Shown: positions 46,221 through 54,816 of the stretch, piece after piece
Layout: the number at the start of each line of letters is the position of its first letter
How positions within the stretch are numbered: the first letter of the stretch is position 1
Assembly (NCBI GenBank): GCA_002862125.1
Contig: PHSP01000001.1
Location: 2,080,501-2,144,500 of the forward strand
Origin: Methylobacter sp. KS41
Lineage (GTDB): Bacteria > Pseudomonadota > Gammaproteobacteria > Methylococcales > Methylomonadaceae
Direction: 5' to 3'
DNA length: 64,000 bases
The notes under the pieces: generated by a model
Databases searched by the model: none
What the model was told of the DNA's origin: nothing
The model's input: only the letters and a program-made list of their open reading frames with translations
Translations under genes and position numbers: made by a program

Positions 46221-47441
46221 TCACTGCCCTGATCTAAATAAACGATGGTTGATAGAGCCATCTGCTTCTTTGATGAATTCAAAGGCTCCTTGCTTGCCTT
46301 GATATTCTCCCGGAATCTTCAGCAACTCTCGTGCGACACCATCACCTCCTGTTATCTTATTCACTTGGCCTGCATCTTGAAATGCCTTAACGCTTTCAGG
46401 GAAAGCATGAAAGTCTCCCTGCTTCATTTGGCCTAAGACTTTGTCAGTGTATTTAGTACCTGCAAAGAAATCTCCCGCAACTCCTTCAATTAAACGACCA
46501 ACTTTACTAACAGGTAACGCAAATCCAATAACAATATCAAAAGCATCCTGCTGGAACTGGGCAATTTGGGTTTTCGATATACCTGCTCGCTCAGCCCCCA
46601 ACCCGCTCGGATCAACCAGCAAAATGGGATTCCCGCCCACATAAGCATACAGATTCAACCCACCTGCAAACCCCGCCGGGTCTTCGCTGATAAACCGTCC
46701 GACATTGGCATCATAATACCTGGCCCGCATGTAGTACAAGTTATTGCCTTCATCAATAATGCCAACCTGTCCGGCATATTTAAACGGCTGTGGTACCGTC
46801 TCTTGTTGCGCCATGATTTTGCCGTAGGGATCGTAGGCATAGGTGTTGACGGTTTGCTGGCTGGCGTTGGTGATGGCTACGGTGTGGCCGGTGCCGTCGA
46901 AGTGGTAGACATAGAGCTGGTTGCTGGTTGCATCCACCATCGCCATCAGGCCGTGGCCGTAAATGTAGTATCTTGTGATGGTGTTGCTGGCGTTGGCTTC
47001 GGCCAGCAGGTTGCCGGTTGCATCATAGATATATTTGGTGACCGTGCCGTTCCGGGTAGCCTGGATGCGGTTCCCGGCGCCGTCGTAAATATAGCTGCTG
47101 GTGCCCTGGCTGATCAGGCGGCGGGCGTAATCGAAGGCATAGCGGGTGCTGCCTTGGGTAAGAAGCTGGCCTTCGTTGTCGTAAGTCAGCACGGCTGAAC
47201 TGGCGTTGGTGAGCCGGTTTTTTGGGGTGTTATAACTGTAGCTCTGCGCGTTATTGATCAGTTTTTCCGGCAGGTGGGTTTCGGTCTCCACGGATTGGGT
47301 GCGGTTGCCATTGGCGTCCAGAGTGTATTGGTAGCCAGCTAGCGTTTTGCTGCTGGCGGTATTGACGAGTTGGGTCAGGCGGTCGGCGTTGTCGTAGCCG
47401 TAGGTGGTTTGGCTGCCGTTGGACTGGTCGGTTTTGATCAA
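46221..47441 (-). CDS. Orphan RHS tip with its own toxin-like C-terminus
   Basis: 406 residues read from a TTG at the edge of repeat copy B; no true start or signal, so it looks like a displaced end of an RHS gene. Residues 1-280 repeat the last YD repeats and core of the large RHS protein nearly word for word, through RYYDANVGRFISEDPAGF and the cleavage motif DPSGL. Residues 281-406 differ: a hydrophobic part, then YTDKVLGQMKQGDFHAFPE ... ITGGDG ... NHRLF, a compact domain with conserved-looking His and Arg that suggests a nuclease toxin. It can be expressed if recombination moves it onto the main gene. Confidence 0.8.
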   Translation of the reverse strand: MIKTDQSNGSQTTYGYDNADRLTQLVNTASSKTLAGYQYTLDANGNRTQSVETETHLPEKLINNAQSYSYNTPKNRLTNASSAVLTYDNEGQLLTQGSTRYAFDYARRLISQGTSSYIYDGAGNRIQATRNGTVTKYIYDATGNLLAEANASNTITRYYIYGHGLMAMVDATSNQLYVYHFDGTGHTVAITNASQQTVNTYAYDPYGKIMAQQETVPQPFKYAGQVGIIDEGNNLYYMRARYYDANVGRFISEDPAGFAGGLNLYAYVGGNPILLVDPSGLGAERAGISKTQIAQFQQDAFDIVIGFALPVSKVGRLIEGVAGDFFAGTKYTDKVLGQMKQGDFHAFPESVKAFQDAGQVNKITGGDGVARELLKIPGEYQGKQGAFEFIKEADGSINHRLFRSGQ

Positions 47442-47567
47442 GGCCGTAAGACGGATTAAATGTAGGGCGCATTAGCGATAGCGTAATGCGTCGAATGCTC
47501 AAAGGCCAACATACGGCGCAATACGGCTATCGCCTATTGACGCCCTACAGATTGCACCTTACCGCGT
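47440..47567 (+). repeat. Dispersed palindromic repeat, copy B
   Basis: Near-identical to copy A through ACGCCCTACAGATTGCACC, then joined to a toxin-tip fragment. AATCCGTCTTACGG at 47685-47699 is the inverse of its left end, so 47440-47699 is bounded by inverted ends. Confidence 0.88.
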
Positions 47568-47694
47568 TTTATGTCGAAATTGTATTGGTCATGCCCTCCA
47601 ATCACAGTGTTATTAGGGCCGTATGGCGTTTTCGCGAAAGCAAAACGCCAACATCCGCCAAAGCCATGGCGGATTGCTTATAGGCGAATCCGTC
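47568..47694. other. Toxin-tip fragment and small palindromes
   Basis: On the - strand, 47567-47630 encodes NNTVIGGHDQYNFDIK, related to the tip remnant at 43351-43560. It is followed by GGCGTTTTCGC-GAAAGCAAAACGCC and ATCCGCCAAAGCCATGGCGGAT palindromes of REP type. No intact gene. Confidence 0.6.
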
Positions 47695-48009
47695 TTACGG
47701 GTTAACTGTCTGCGAATTTATCAACCCTCGTTGAAAACATTGGATAGCTTGCTCTAACTCCTGGAGAGACTGATATATAATTTTCTCATTGTTAGCTGAT
47801 AGTTTGGAATTATCTTCTAAGGTAACAGCGTTTATTTCCTCTATCTTTAAGACAATAGGGAAAACAGCATTCTTGAAATGCTCATTATCAATAACACATG
47901 ATAATGCTTCGATACGTTGAATAAGAGTATTTAGATTTAAATCACCTCGCCTATATTCACCAATAAATTGGCCTATAAGCAATAATTGGCGCTCGACATA
48001 ATCATTCAT
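47695..48009 (-). CDS. Candidate immunity protein of the large RHS toxin
   Basis: 104 residues, all-helical and soluble, with RIEALSCVIDNEHFKNAVFPIVLKIEEINAV in the middle. It starts 15 bases after the RHS stop, the fixed place of the cognate immunity gene. Family not recognised. Confidence 0.7.
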   Translation of the reverse strand: MNDYVERQLLLIGQFIGEYRRGDLNLNTLIQRIEALSCVIDNEHFKNAVFPIVLKIEEINAVTLEDNSKLSANNEKIIYQSLQELEQAIQCFQRGLINSQTVNP

Positions 48010-48024
48010 CGTTTCTTAGAACCC

Positions 48025-51000
48025 TTATCGTGTAATAACTGTAACAACGCGTCCTCCTTCACCAGTCACTACTGTTACTCCATTTGATCCAGTATGTACG
48101 GTTGTGCCGGATGTGTTTCCAGGTGATGATTGACCGTTCTGAATAGCATCTTCGACTGCTGAAGAAGGCACGCCTCGTCCTTGCATTCGATCCAAGGCAT
48201 GTCCTGAATAATCACGATCTCCGATACTCGTTGGCTGATTTGTACCTGGTGCCACATCTAAAGGATTGCCGCGTTGTCCGGTCGGTGTGCTTGGATCCTT
48301 GTCTCCCGAATTTGCATCCGCATTAAAGTACCCATTCCCTCTCAACGTTCCATCACCGAGTGATGAGGAATAGGTTAAACCAAATACTGCAAATCCAATT
48401 GGATTTCTGGCCCAAGCGGGTATGCTAATACTGCCTGCACTTCCCGCTTCAGAAGCGGCCAGCCCACTCGGATCAACCAGCATAAGCGGATTACCACCCA
48501 CATAGGCATACAGATTCAAGCCGCCCTGGAACCCCGCTGGGTCTTCTGATATAAACCTGCCTATATTGGCATCATAATACCTGGCCCGCATGTAATACAA
48601 GTTATTGCCTTCCGCCTGGATGCCCACTTGCCCTGCGTATTTGAATGGCTGGGCGATGGTTTCGGTTTCTGCCATCAGCTTACCGTAAGGATCATAAGCA
48701 TAAGTATTGACGGTTTGCTGGCTGGCGTTGGTGATGGCTACGGTGTGGCCGGTGCCGTCGAGGTGGTAGACGTAGAGCTGGTTGCTGGCGGCATCGACCA
48801 TGGCGGCCAGGCCGTGGCCGTAAATATAGTATTTGGTGATTTGGTTGCTTGAATTGGCTTCGGCCAGCAGGTTGCCGGTTGCATCATAGATATATTTGGT
48901 GATGACGCCGTTTCTTGTGGCCTGGATGCGGTTGCCGACGCCGTCGTAAATATAGCTGCTGGTTCCCTGGCTGATCAGGCGACGGGCATAGTCGTAGTTG
49001 TAGGTGGTCCCGCCTTGGGTAAGAAGCTGGCCTTCGTTATCGTAAGTCAGCACGGCTGAGCTGGCGTTGGTGAGCCGGTTCTTTGGGGTGTTATAACTGT
49101 AGCTCTGCGCGTTATTGATGAGTTTTTCCGGCAGTTTGGGCTCGGTGACTACGGCTTTGGTCCGGTTGCCGTTGGCGTCCAGGGTGTAGGCGTAGCTTGC
49201 CAGTGCCAGGTTGTTTGCTGTATGAGTGAGTTGGGTCAACCGGTCGGCGTTGTCGTAGCCGTAGGTAGTTTGGCTGCCGTTGAACTGGTCGGTCTGGATC
49301 AGGAGGCCTGCGGCGTTGTAATGGTAGGTGGCTGTTTTGGTCAGCCAGTCGGCGCTGACGGTGCTGAGGCGGTTGAGACTGTCATAAGTGTAGCTGACGG
49401 TCTTGCCGCCGGGATAGGTCAGCTTGGTCAGGTTACCGGCGGCATCGTACTGGTATTGCACTTGAAAGCCGTTGGGGTCGGTGTGGCCGGTCAACCGTCC
49501 AGCAACATCATAGCTGTTGCTGGTAGTGCCGGCCGGGTCGGTCATGCCGGTCAACTGGTCCAGATTGTTGTAGGTGAAGTTGACGTTCTGACTGCCGGGA
49601 TAGCCGATCTGGTTGAGCTTGCCGCTAGGGGTATAGCTGCTGGTGATGGTGTTGGCGTTGCGGTCGGTTTGGCTGGTGATGCGGCCATCGTCGTCATAGA
49701 CCGAAGTGCTGATTTTGCCCAAGGGATCGGTGCGCTGGGTCATAAGCCCGCGTTTGTCGTAACTGAACTGAGTGACGGCGCTGGCCTGGTCGGTCAGACT
49801 GGTAAGTCTGCCAATGGCGTCGTATTGCGTGCTGACGGCGGGATGGGCGGCTACTTTGGCGGTGGCCGGGTTGCCGTTGGCATCGTAGGTATAAGCAGTC
49901 GCGGTGGCTCGGGCGTCGGTTTTGGTGGCGACCAAGCCAGCTGTCGTGTAGGTGCTGCCGGCCTGCTGGGCCAGCGCATTGCGGGTGGCGATGGGGTGGT
50001 GTTTGGCGTCGTAGTCGATTTGTGCGCTGTGGTTCAGCGCGTCGGTGACTTGGGTCAGCCGTAGTTGGGCATCGTAGCTGAATGTGGTCGGCTGGTTTTG
50101 GGCGTTCAGGCTTTGCGTGGGGTTCTGGTTGCCGTCATAGCTGATCTGGGTGCTGTTGCCCAAGGGGTCGGTGCTGCTTATCGCATGGCCCTGGCCGTCG
50201 TATTGGGTTTTGCTTGTCTGGCCCAGGGCGTTTTCCACGGCCACGGTGCGCCCGGTGTTGTCGTAATAGTACGTGCTGCGGTGGCCTGCCGGGTCTTCTT
50301 CCGATGACGAGTAGCCGGTGTAATGCAGTTTGTAGACGGCGCTGCCGGTTTGCCGGGGGGCGGTTTGCTGAGTCACCCGGTTGTGGCTGTCGTAAACGTT
50401 GTTGACGATCACGGCGTTGACCGGATCGGTGACGGTGAGGATTTGGTGTGCGCCGTCGTATCCGTATTGCCAGCCTTTGTTTTCCGGGTCGTGAAAGCCG
50501 GTCAGGTCGTTGCCTGTGTAGGCGTAGCTGACGCTGCGGCCTTGGTTGTCGGCGACCTGGGTGAGTTTACCGCTGGTGTAGCTTAAAGTTAGGGTACGGT
50601 TATAGGCGTCTTTGACCTGGGTCAGCAGGCCGCCGGTATAAGTAAAGCTCAGGGCATTGCCGTCTATATCGGTCAGGCTCTGGATGCGGTTACTGCTGTC
50701 GAAGGCCAGCACCGTGCCGAAGCGTTCCTTGAGCTGATACGCGCCGCCTGCATTTTTGACCAGCTGGGTGGTGACGCCGGGCGGTGGCACGAAGCTGCCG
50801 TCCGGCGATTGGGTATAGCTTAGGCTGCGGTCGCCCAGTTGCACACCGATGGTTTTGTTCAGCAGCTGATCGCTGGCCCATTGCGCGATCAGCGCCCCGG
50901 CCGTCCAGGCTTGCAGGCTGGGCTGGACGGGCGACATCAAGTCCCGGCTGACGTAAGCTGCCACGATTAAGGCGGCAGCGTCTTGCGGCGCACGCAGGCC

Positions 51001-53664
51001 CAGTGCGGTTTTCACATCGCTGTATTGATTAAGGCGGATGTTGTAACTGTGATTCCAGCCTTTACCTAAACCAGCCGGGTCTTGCGTGACTTGCTGGCTG
51101 TTGTAGCTGCGGGTAAAGCTTAAGCCTCGGGCGCCGCTGCCGCCTAGTGTAAGATCGGCGGCGTGGTTTAGGTACGCGCCGCTACCCAGATCGACCGGAT
51201 CGACACCGCTCGGGGTTTGAATCGTGCCGGAGGGAATTTGCAACGGGGTGTATTGAGTTTGTGCCGCCGGGGTGCTGAGCTGACCAATAAACGAGTTATA
51301 ACCGCCATTCAAGCCGCCGCCGATAATCATGTCCTGACTACGCTGAGAGCCGTTGACGCGGTAGTCGATATAACCGTTACCTTTCCAACTGTTGAGCGTG
51401 ACCTGGCCGTTTTGCGGCAGGATCAGCGTGGCGTTGGCGTTGAGGGCGGCGATCAGGCTATTGATGTCGTTGGTGCTGTACCCGCTGAGTTGGCTTTGGA
51501 TGCCGGCAAAGTTACCGGCGTTGGCCAGAAAGAATTTTTGCCCGCTCTGGTTATTCAGGCTGAAGATTTTAATCGTAGACAGCGCGGCTTGACTGGCGCC
51601 TTGGAGCTGTTCCAGCACACTGTGTTCCATGGCGCTGGCGATCAGACCTGTGGCTTGAAACGCGCCGTCTGCGGCAGTGGCGCTTTGCGGTAAAGAAGAG
51701 GTAAATTGGGCTTTGACATCCACGAAATAACCGTCTTCCTGGCTGATGATGCCGAAACGGTGGTGGCTAATAATGCGGGTGTCGCTGACTGTACCCAGCA
51801 TATCAGCATCAAGCTGGGTTTGCTGCATCCAGCTTTGGCCGAAGATATTCAGGGTTTCGCTGAGCACTTCGCGGGAACCGTTGGCTGAACCCTGCAAAAT
51901 CAGTTGATCGAGATAACGTTGCCGTTCGCTCAGCAGGGTGCTGTCGCGGTCGCCGCCAAAACCGGAGGCCAGCACATAAGAGCCGGTGCGTTTCAGCGTG
52001 AAGGTGGCGCATTGATCGCCATAACCGGCTCCGGTGAAACAAGGATTACTGACAGTGGCGCTATAGGGATGGTCGACGGTCAGAACCAGGCTGGTCAAAT
52101 TGCCGGAGGGGGTGCCTTCCGACAATAACAGCGTGTCGTCCAGGTACAGCTGGGCTACCGGTGTGCTGATTACGGCACCGGTTAGTTGGATGGTTTGCGG
52201 GGTGCCGACCGGGTTGCCCTGATAGCTGTAGCTAAATGTTAAGGTGGCGTTTTTACGGCCTGAAGTTTGGTTTACGCCGGTGAATTTGACTTTGATTTGA
52301 ACAGTACTATTCGGCGTGATTGTTTGCGTACCGCCTCCACTGACAAAACTGAATGCGCTGGCATCGGTACCGGTTAGAGTACTGGTGATCTGAATATTGG
52401 CAGGATATGGATTTGTGGCAGAGGTCCAGGTAAACGATGACAAGCCGTCTTGACCCTGATTAGTGGTGCCGAAATCAGTAGCGCCGGCTGGCGGTGGGGC
52501 AATCACGGTGCTGTCGGCGACATAGCTGATGCCGAGTTTTTTACCGGCGATTTGCGGAATATCCAGCGTGGTATCGATAGCGCCGTGTTGCAGGCGCACG
52601 GTATGGATATAGCCGCTGGGAATACTGGTCCAGATAGCCTGGGTCGCGGTGCCGGTAAATGGCATGGCGGCTGGCAAACTGCTGCTTTCGTCGGTCATGA
52701 TCGTCATTCCGCCGATGATGTCCAGCATAAAGGCGTTGGGATAACTTTGCTTCAAGTAGCTGTTCAACTGGGTAGTCAGGGTATTCAGTTCGTTGCCGAG
52801 GCTGGTTGCATCCAGGTTTTGGATGGAATTAGTGCCCAATAAGCCTCCTGCGGACGTCAACAACGTGGCCTGATCGTAACCCATCGCTGTGGTCAGATTA
52901 ATACCGGCCTGTTTGGTGCTGGGTTTGAAGGCGGGGTCTAAAGCCACATCGACGCCATTGATATGGGCGACTACCCACACGCGGTCCAGGGTGATGCTGG
53001 CATTGGTACCTGAGTAAACGGTGGCCGGGATGCCGCCAGAGGCAATAATCGTACCGATGCGAGTGGCATCAGCGTCGGTACCCAGCCAGTGCGCCATGTC
53101 GATATTATTGGCAGCCGATAGCGGGATGCTCATGCTGCCGTATTGATAATTGGCGGTGTAACCGGCTGCGCGCAGTAATTCCACGAGCAGGGCGGCTTGG
53201 TCAAAATCGTTGCCGCTACGTTCCTTGAGCGTGAGATACGGGCCTTTTAACGCGCCGTAATAAGGCACATAGGTAAAATGATTACGGACGTATTGGTAGA
53301 TGCGGCGCGGGTCGTTTTCCAGGTCTGCTGCCACTTGGGTAAATTCGCTGACCGCTGGCACGATGGTGGCTGCTGACTGAATAGTCAACGCCTGTGTCGA
53401 TAATGTGGTTTTACCGGCTGTAGCCTTCTGTGAACTTTGCTGTTGGGTTTGCAAGCTGCGTTGTTGCGCCAGGGTCTGTTCACGTTGCGTGATGGTGGCC
53501 TGAGCCGCTTCGGGCGAGACCAGGGCGGCGCTTTCGTCTACCCATCCCGGTGCCGCTTCGGCCAAGACCGGCTTTAGCATGCCGAATATAAAGAGGCTGA
53601 AGAAGAACATCAGCGGCATCAAAACGATGCGTACGGAAACAACCTTAGTCCTGGTGGTTTTCAT
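48025..53664 (-). CDS. Large secreted RHS/YD-repeat protein with toxin-like C-terminal tip
   Basis: 1879 residues. Signal peptide 1-36 (LMFFFSLFIFGMLKPVLAEA). Residues about 95-255 are transglutaminase-like (DPRRIYQYVRNHFTYVPY, QAALLVELLRAAGY, RVWVVAHINGVDVALDPAF), without the catalytic Cys. An Ig-like ASH/choice-of-anchor stretch lies at 400-510. PVDLGSGAYLNHAADL near 835 opens the RHS shell; YD repeats fill 960-1690. The core RYYDANIGRFISEDPAGF ends in DPSGL near 1736. The last 140 residues vary; the final 60 (SGHALDRMQGRGVPSSAVEDAI ... GVTVVTGEGGRVVTVI) resemble small DUF4258/RelE-fold toxins. No PAAR domain, so Sec export rather than type VI secretion is likely. It follows the tail-signal protein by four bases. 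Confidence 0.9.
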   Translation of the reverse strand: MKTTRTKVVSVRIVLMPLMFFFSLFIFGMLKPVLAEAAPGWVDESAALVSPEAAQATITQREQTLAQQRSLQTQQQSSQKATAGKTTLSTQALTIQSAATIVPAVSEFTQVAADLENDPRRIYQYVRNHFTYVPYYGALKGPYLTLKERSGNDFDQAALLVELLRAAGYTANYQYGSMSIPLSAANNIDMAHWLGTDADATRIGTIIASGGIPATVYSGTNASITLDRVWVVAHINGVDVALDPAFKPSTKQAGINLTTAMGYDQATLLTSAGGLLGTNSIQNLDATSLGNELNTLTTQLNSYLKQSYPNAFMLDIIGGMTIMTDESSSLPAAMPFTGTATQAIWTSIPSGYIHTVRLQHGAIDTTLDIPQIAGKKLGISYVADSTVIAPPPAGATDFGTTNQGQDGLSSFTWTSATNPYPANIQITSTLTGTDASAFSFVSGGGTQTITPNSTVQIKVKFTGVNQTSGRKNATLTFSYSYQGNPVGTPQTIQLTGAVISTPVAQLYLDDTLLLSEGTPSGNLTSLVLTVDHPYSATVSNPCFTGAGYGDQCATFTLKRTGSYVLASGFGGDRDSTLLSERQRYLDQLILQGSANGSREVLSETLNIFGQSWMQQTQLDADMLGTVSDTRIISHHRFGIISQEDGYFVDVKAQFTSSLPQSATAADGAFQATGLIASAMEHSVLEQLQGASQAALSTIKIFSLNNQSGQKFFLANAGNFAGIQSQLSGYSTNDINSLIAALNANATLILPQNGQVTLNSWKGNGYIDYRVNGSQRSQDMIIGGGLNGGYNSFIGQLSTPAAQTQYTPLQIPSGTIQTPSGVDPVDLGSGAYLNHAADLTLGGSGARGLSFTRSYNSQQVTQDPAGLGKGWNHSYNIRLNQYSDVKTALGLRAPQDAAALIVAAYVSRDLMSPVQPSLQAWTAGALIAQWASDQLLNKTIGVQLGDRSLSYTQSPDGSFVPPPGVTTQLVKNAGGAYQLKERFGTVLAFDSSNRIQSLTDIDGNALSFTYTGGLLTQVKDAYNRTLTLSYTSGKLTQVADNQGRSVSYAYTGNDLTGFHDPENKGWQYGYDGAHQILTVTDPVNAVIVNNVYDSHNRVTQQTAPRQTGSAVYKLHYTGYSSSEEDPAGHRSTYYYDNTGRTVAVENALGQTSKTQYDGQGHAISSTDPLGNSTQISYDGNQNPTQSLNAQNQPTTFSYDAQLRLTQVTDALNHSAQIDYDAKHHPIATRNALAQQAGSTYTTAGLVATKTDARATATAYTYDANGNPATAKVAAHPAVSTQYDAIGRLTSLTDQASAVTQFSYDKRGLMTQRTDPLGKISTSVYDDDGRITSQTDRNANTITSSYTPSGKLNQIGYPGSQNVNFTYNNLDQLTGMTDPAGTTSNSYDVAGRLTGHTDPNGFQVQYQYDAAGNLTKLTYPGGKTVSYTYDSLNRLSTVSADWLTKTATYHYNAAGLLIQTDQFNGSQTTYGYDNADRLTQLTHTANNLALASYAYTLDANGNRTKAVVTEPKLPEKLINNAQSYSYNTPKNRLTNASSAVLTYDNEGQLLTQGGTTYNYDYARRLISQGTSSYIYDGVGNRIQATRNGVITKYIYDATGNLLAEANSSNQITKYYIYGHGLAAMVDAASNQLYVYHLDGTGHTVAITNASQQTVNTYAYDPYGKLMAETETIAQPFKYAGQVGIQAEGNNLYYMRARYYDANIGRFISEDPAGFQGGLNLYAYVGGNPLMLVDPSGLAASEAGSAGSISIPAWARNPIGFAVFGLTYSSSLGDGTLRGNGYFNADANSGDKDPSTPTGQRGNPLDVAPGTNQPTSIGDRDYSGHALDRMQGRGVPSSAVEDAIQNGQSSPGNTSGTTVHTGSNGVTVVTGEGGRVVTVITR

Positions 53665-53668
53665 TAGC

Positions 53669-54217
53669 TTACACTCCCTGTTTTTTAGTTAGACGAGCGG
53701 TGATCAGCGCTAGCGCCAAAGCCATGATGAGTAAGCCTAAATCCGGCACGGCGGGTACCGACACGCTGCTGGCGTTAGTGGCTAAGGGGTTAGTGCCGTT
53801 GAGATATTCCTGGAGATTGCTGATACCGTTGCCGTTGGCATCCTTCGCGGCATCGCTGGGGTCCAGCGGGTTGAAGCCGTATTTGATTTCCCATGCATCC
53901 GGCATGCCGTCGCCATCCTCATCCAGGTCGGCGAAATTGGCGATCTGGTCGCCATCGGTATCCGGACTGTTGCTGACGCCCTGAGTGGTAAAGTTGCCGG
54001 CATCGTCATAATTGAAGGCGATAGCCGGGCCGTCGGAACGTGTCACGGCTTGCAGCCGGTTCAGGTCATCGTAGCTATAGGTGATGACGGCGTTCAGGTT
54101 GATTTTGTCGATGCCGTAGGCTGGCAAAGTCAACGCTGACAGGATGCTGATGTACAGCAATTGCCGGCAAACTCGTCTGGACTGGAATCCGATGTGAGCC
54201 GCCTTACTAGGCGACAA
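53669..54217 (-). CDS. Secreted YD-motif/calcium-repeat protein with IPTL-CTERM-like tail
   Basis: About 182 residues; start uncertain (TTG at 54217; no ATG in frame). A signal-like helix QLLYISILSALTLPAYG is followed by one YD repeat (ITYSYDDLNRLQAVTRSD, FNYDDAGNF), an acidic EF-hand/TSP3-like part (DTDGDQIANFADLDEDGDGMPDAWE), and a C-terminus VPAVPDLGLLIMALALAL then RLTKKQ. That last part has the plan of an IPTL-CTERM tail: short motif, one membrane helix, basic end. It is thus a likely substrate of the exosortase at 42173. It precedes the big RHS gene in one operon. Confidence 0.72.
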   Translation of the reverse strand: MSPSKAAHIGFQSRRVCRQLLYISILSALTLPAYGIDKINLNAVITYSYDDLNRLQAVTRSDGPAIAFNYDDAGNFTTQGVSNSPDTDGDQIANFADLDEDGDGMPDAWEIKYGFNPLDPSDAAKDANGNGISNLQEYLNGTNPLATNASSVSVPAVPDLGLLIMALALALITARLTKKQGV

Positions 54218-54816
54218 ACCGTAACGCGGAAATAGTCTACAAATATTTATGGCATGAAATCCCTTTCTTTTGGATACGGAATTGGAATTTGGCGGTTATT
54301 TTCGACAGCAACTAAAAAGCCGAAAATCAAGCTTTTTTGTAAAATTTACACCGAAAATATGACAATGTGATTAACAAACAGAAATAATCAGCTGACGATT
54401 ATAAAAGCATGCGCTGCTCGCTAACTTTATGGAAAGAGATATTCTTGCTTGTCGACAGGTATACATTGCCGCCGAAACTTTATAGATCGCTTAAAAAATG
54501 AAATGCCTTAAAACCATTAACAACAGTCAGGAACCACAGCTTGCAACCTAGCGATACCGCTTATCCGCGCTTCAAAATCCGCCTGGCAACAGTGGAGTTG
54601 GAACGGTTCTACACACCGACAGGATAGGACACAGAAAACGAGGCTTCACGGCCTGCGCATACTCTTGCGATGTGTTGGGATCACCTTCACCATCGACCAT
54701 AAGAAATTTAAAACTTGGCACTTCAATCTGTACAATTTTCTGGGCAGATGGATGGTATAGGTGCTTCAGGTCTTTTTTGAGATCGATTTTTTCATACTTT
54801 AGCCGGTTGAATTTAA
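54218..54816. other. Non-coding stretch with a gene remnant
   Basis: 599 bases between the tail-signal gene and tnpA. The left part (54218-54600) is AT-rich and should contain the promoter of the RHS operon; the right part holds the GyrI-like remnant listed separately. Confidence 0.6.
54610..54799 (-). pseudogene. Remnant of a GyrI-like small-molecule-binding protein
   Basis: The - strand reads KYEKIDLKKDLKHLYHPSAQ, then VPSFKFLMVDGEGDPNTSQEYAQAV, the N-terminus of GyrI-like (COG4832-type) proteins. It then loses frame (SFSVSYPVG continues in another frame) and stops. The start codon is missing. Confidence 0.6.

Noticed and set aside
49222-50586. Long + strand frames opposite the RHS gene
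   Set aside because: Gly/Val-rich antisense of the YD repeats, without start sites or domains.
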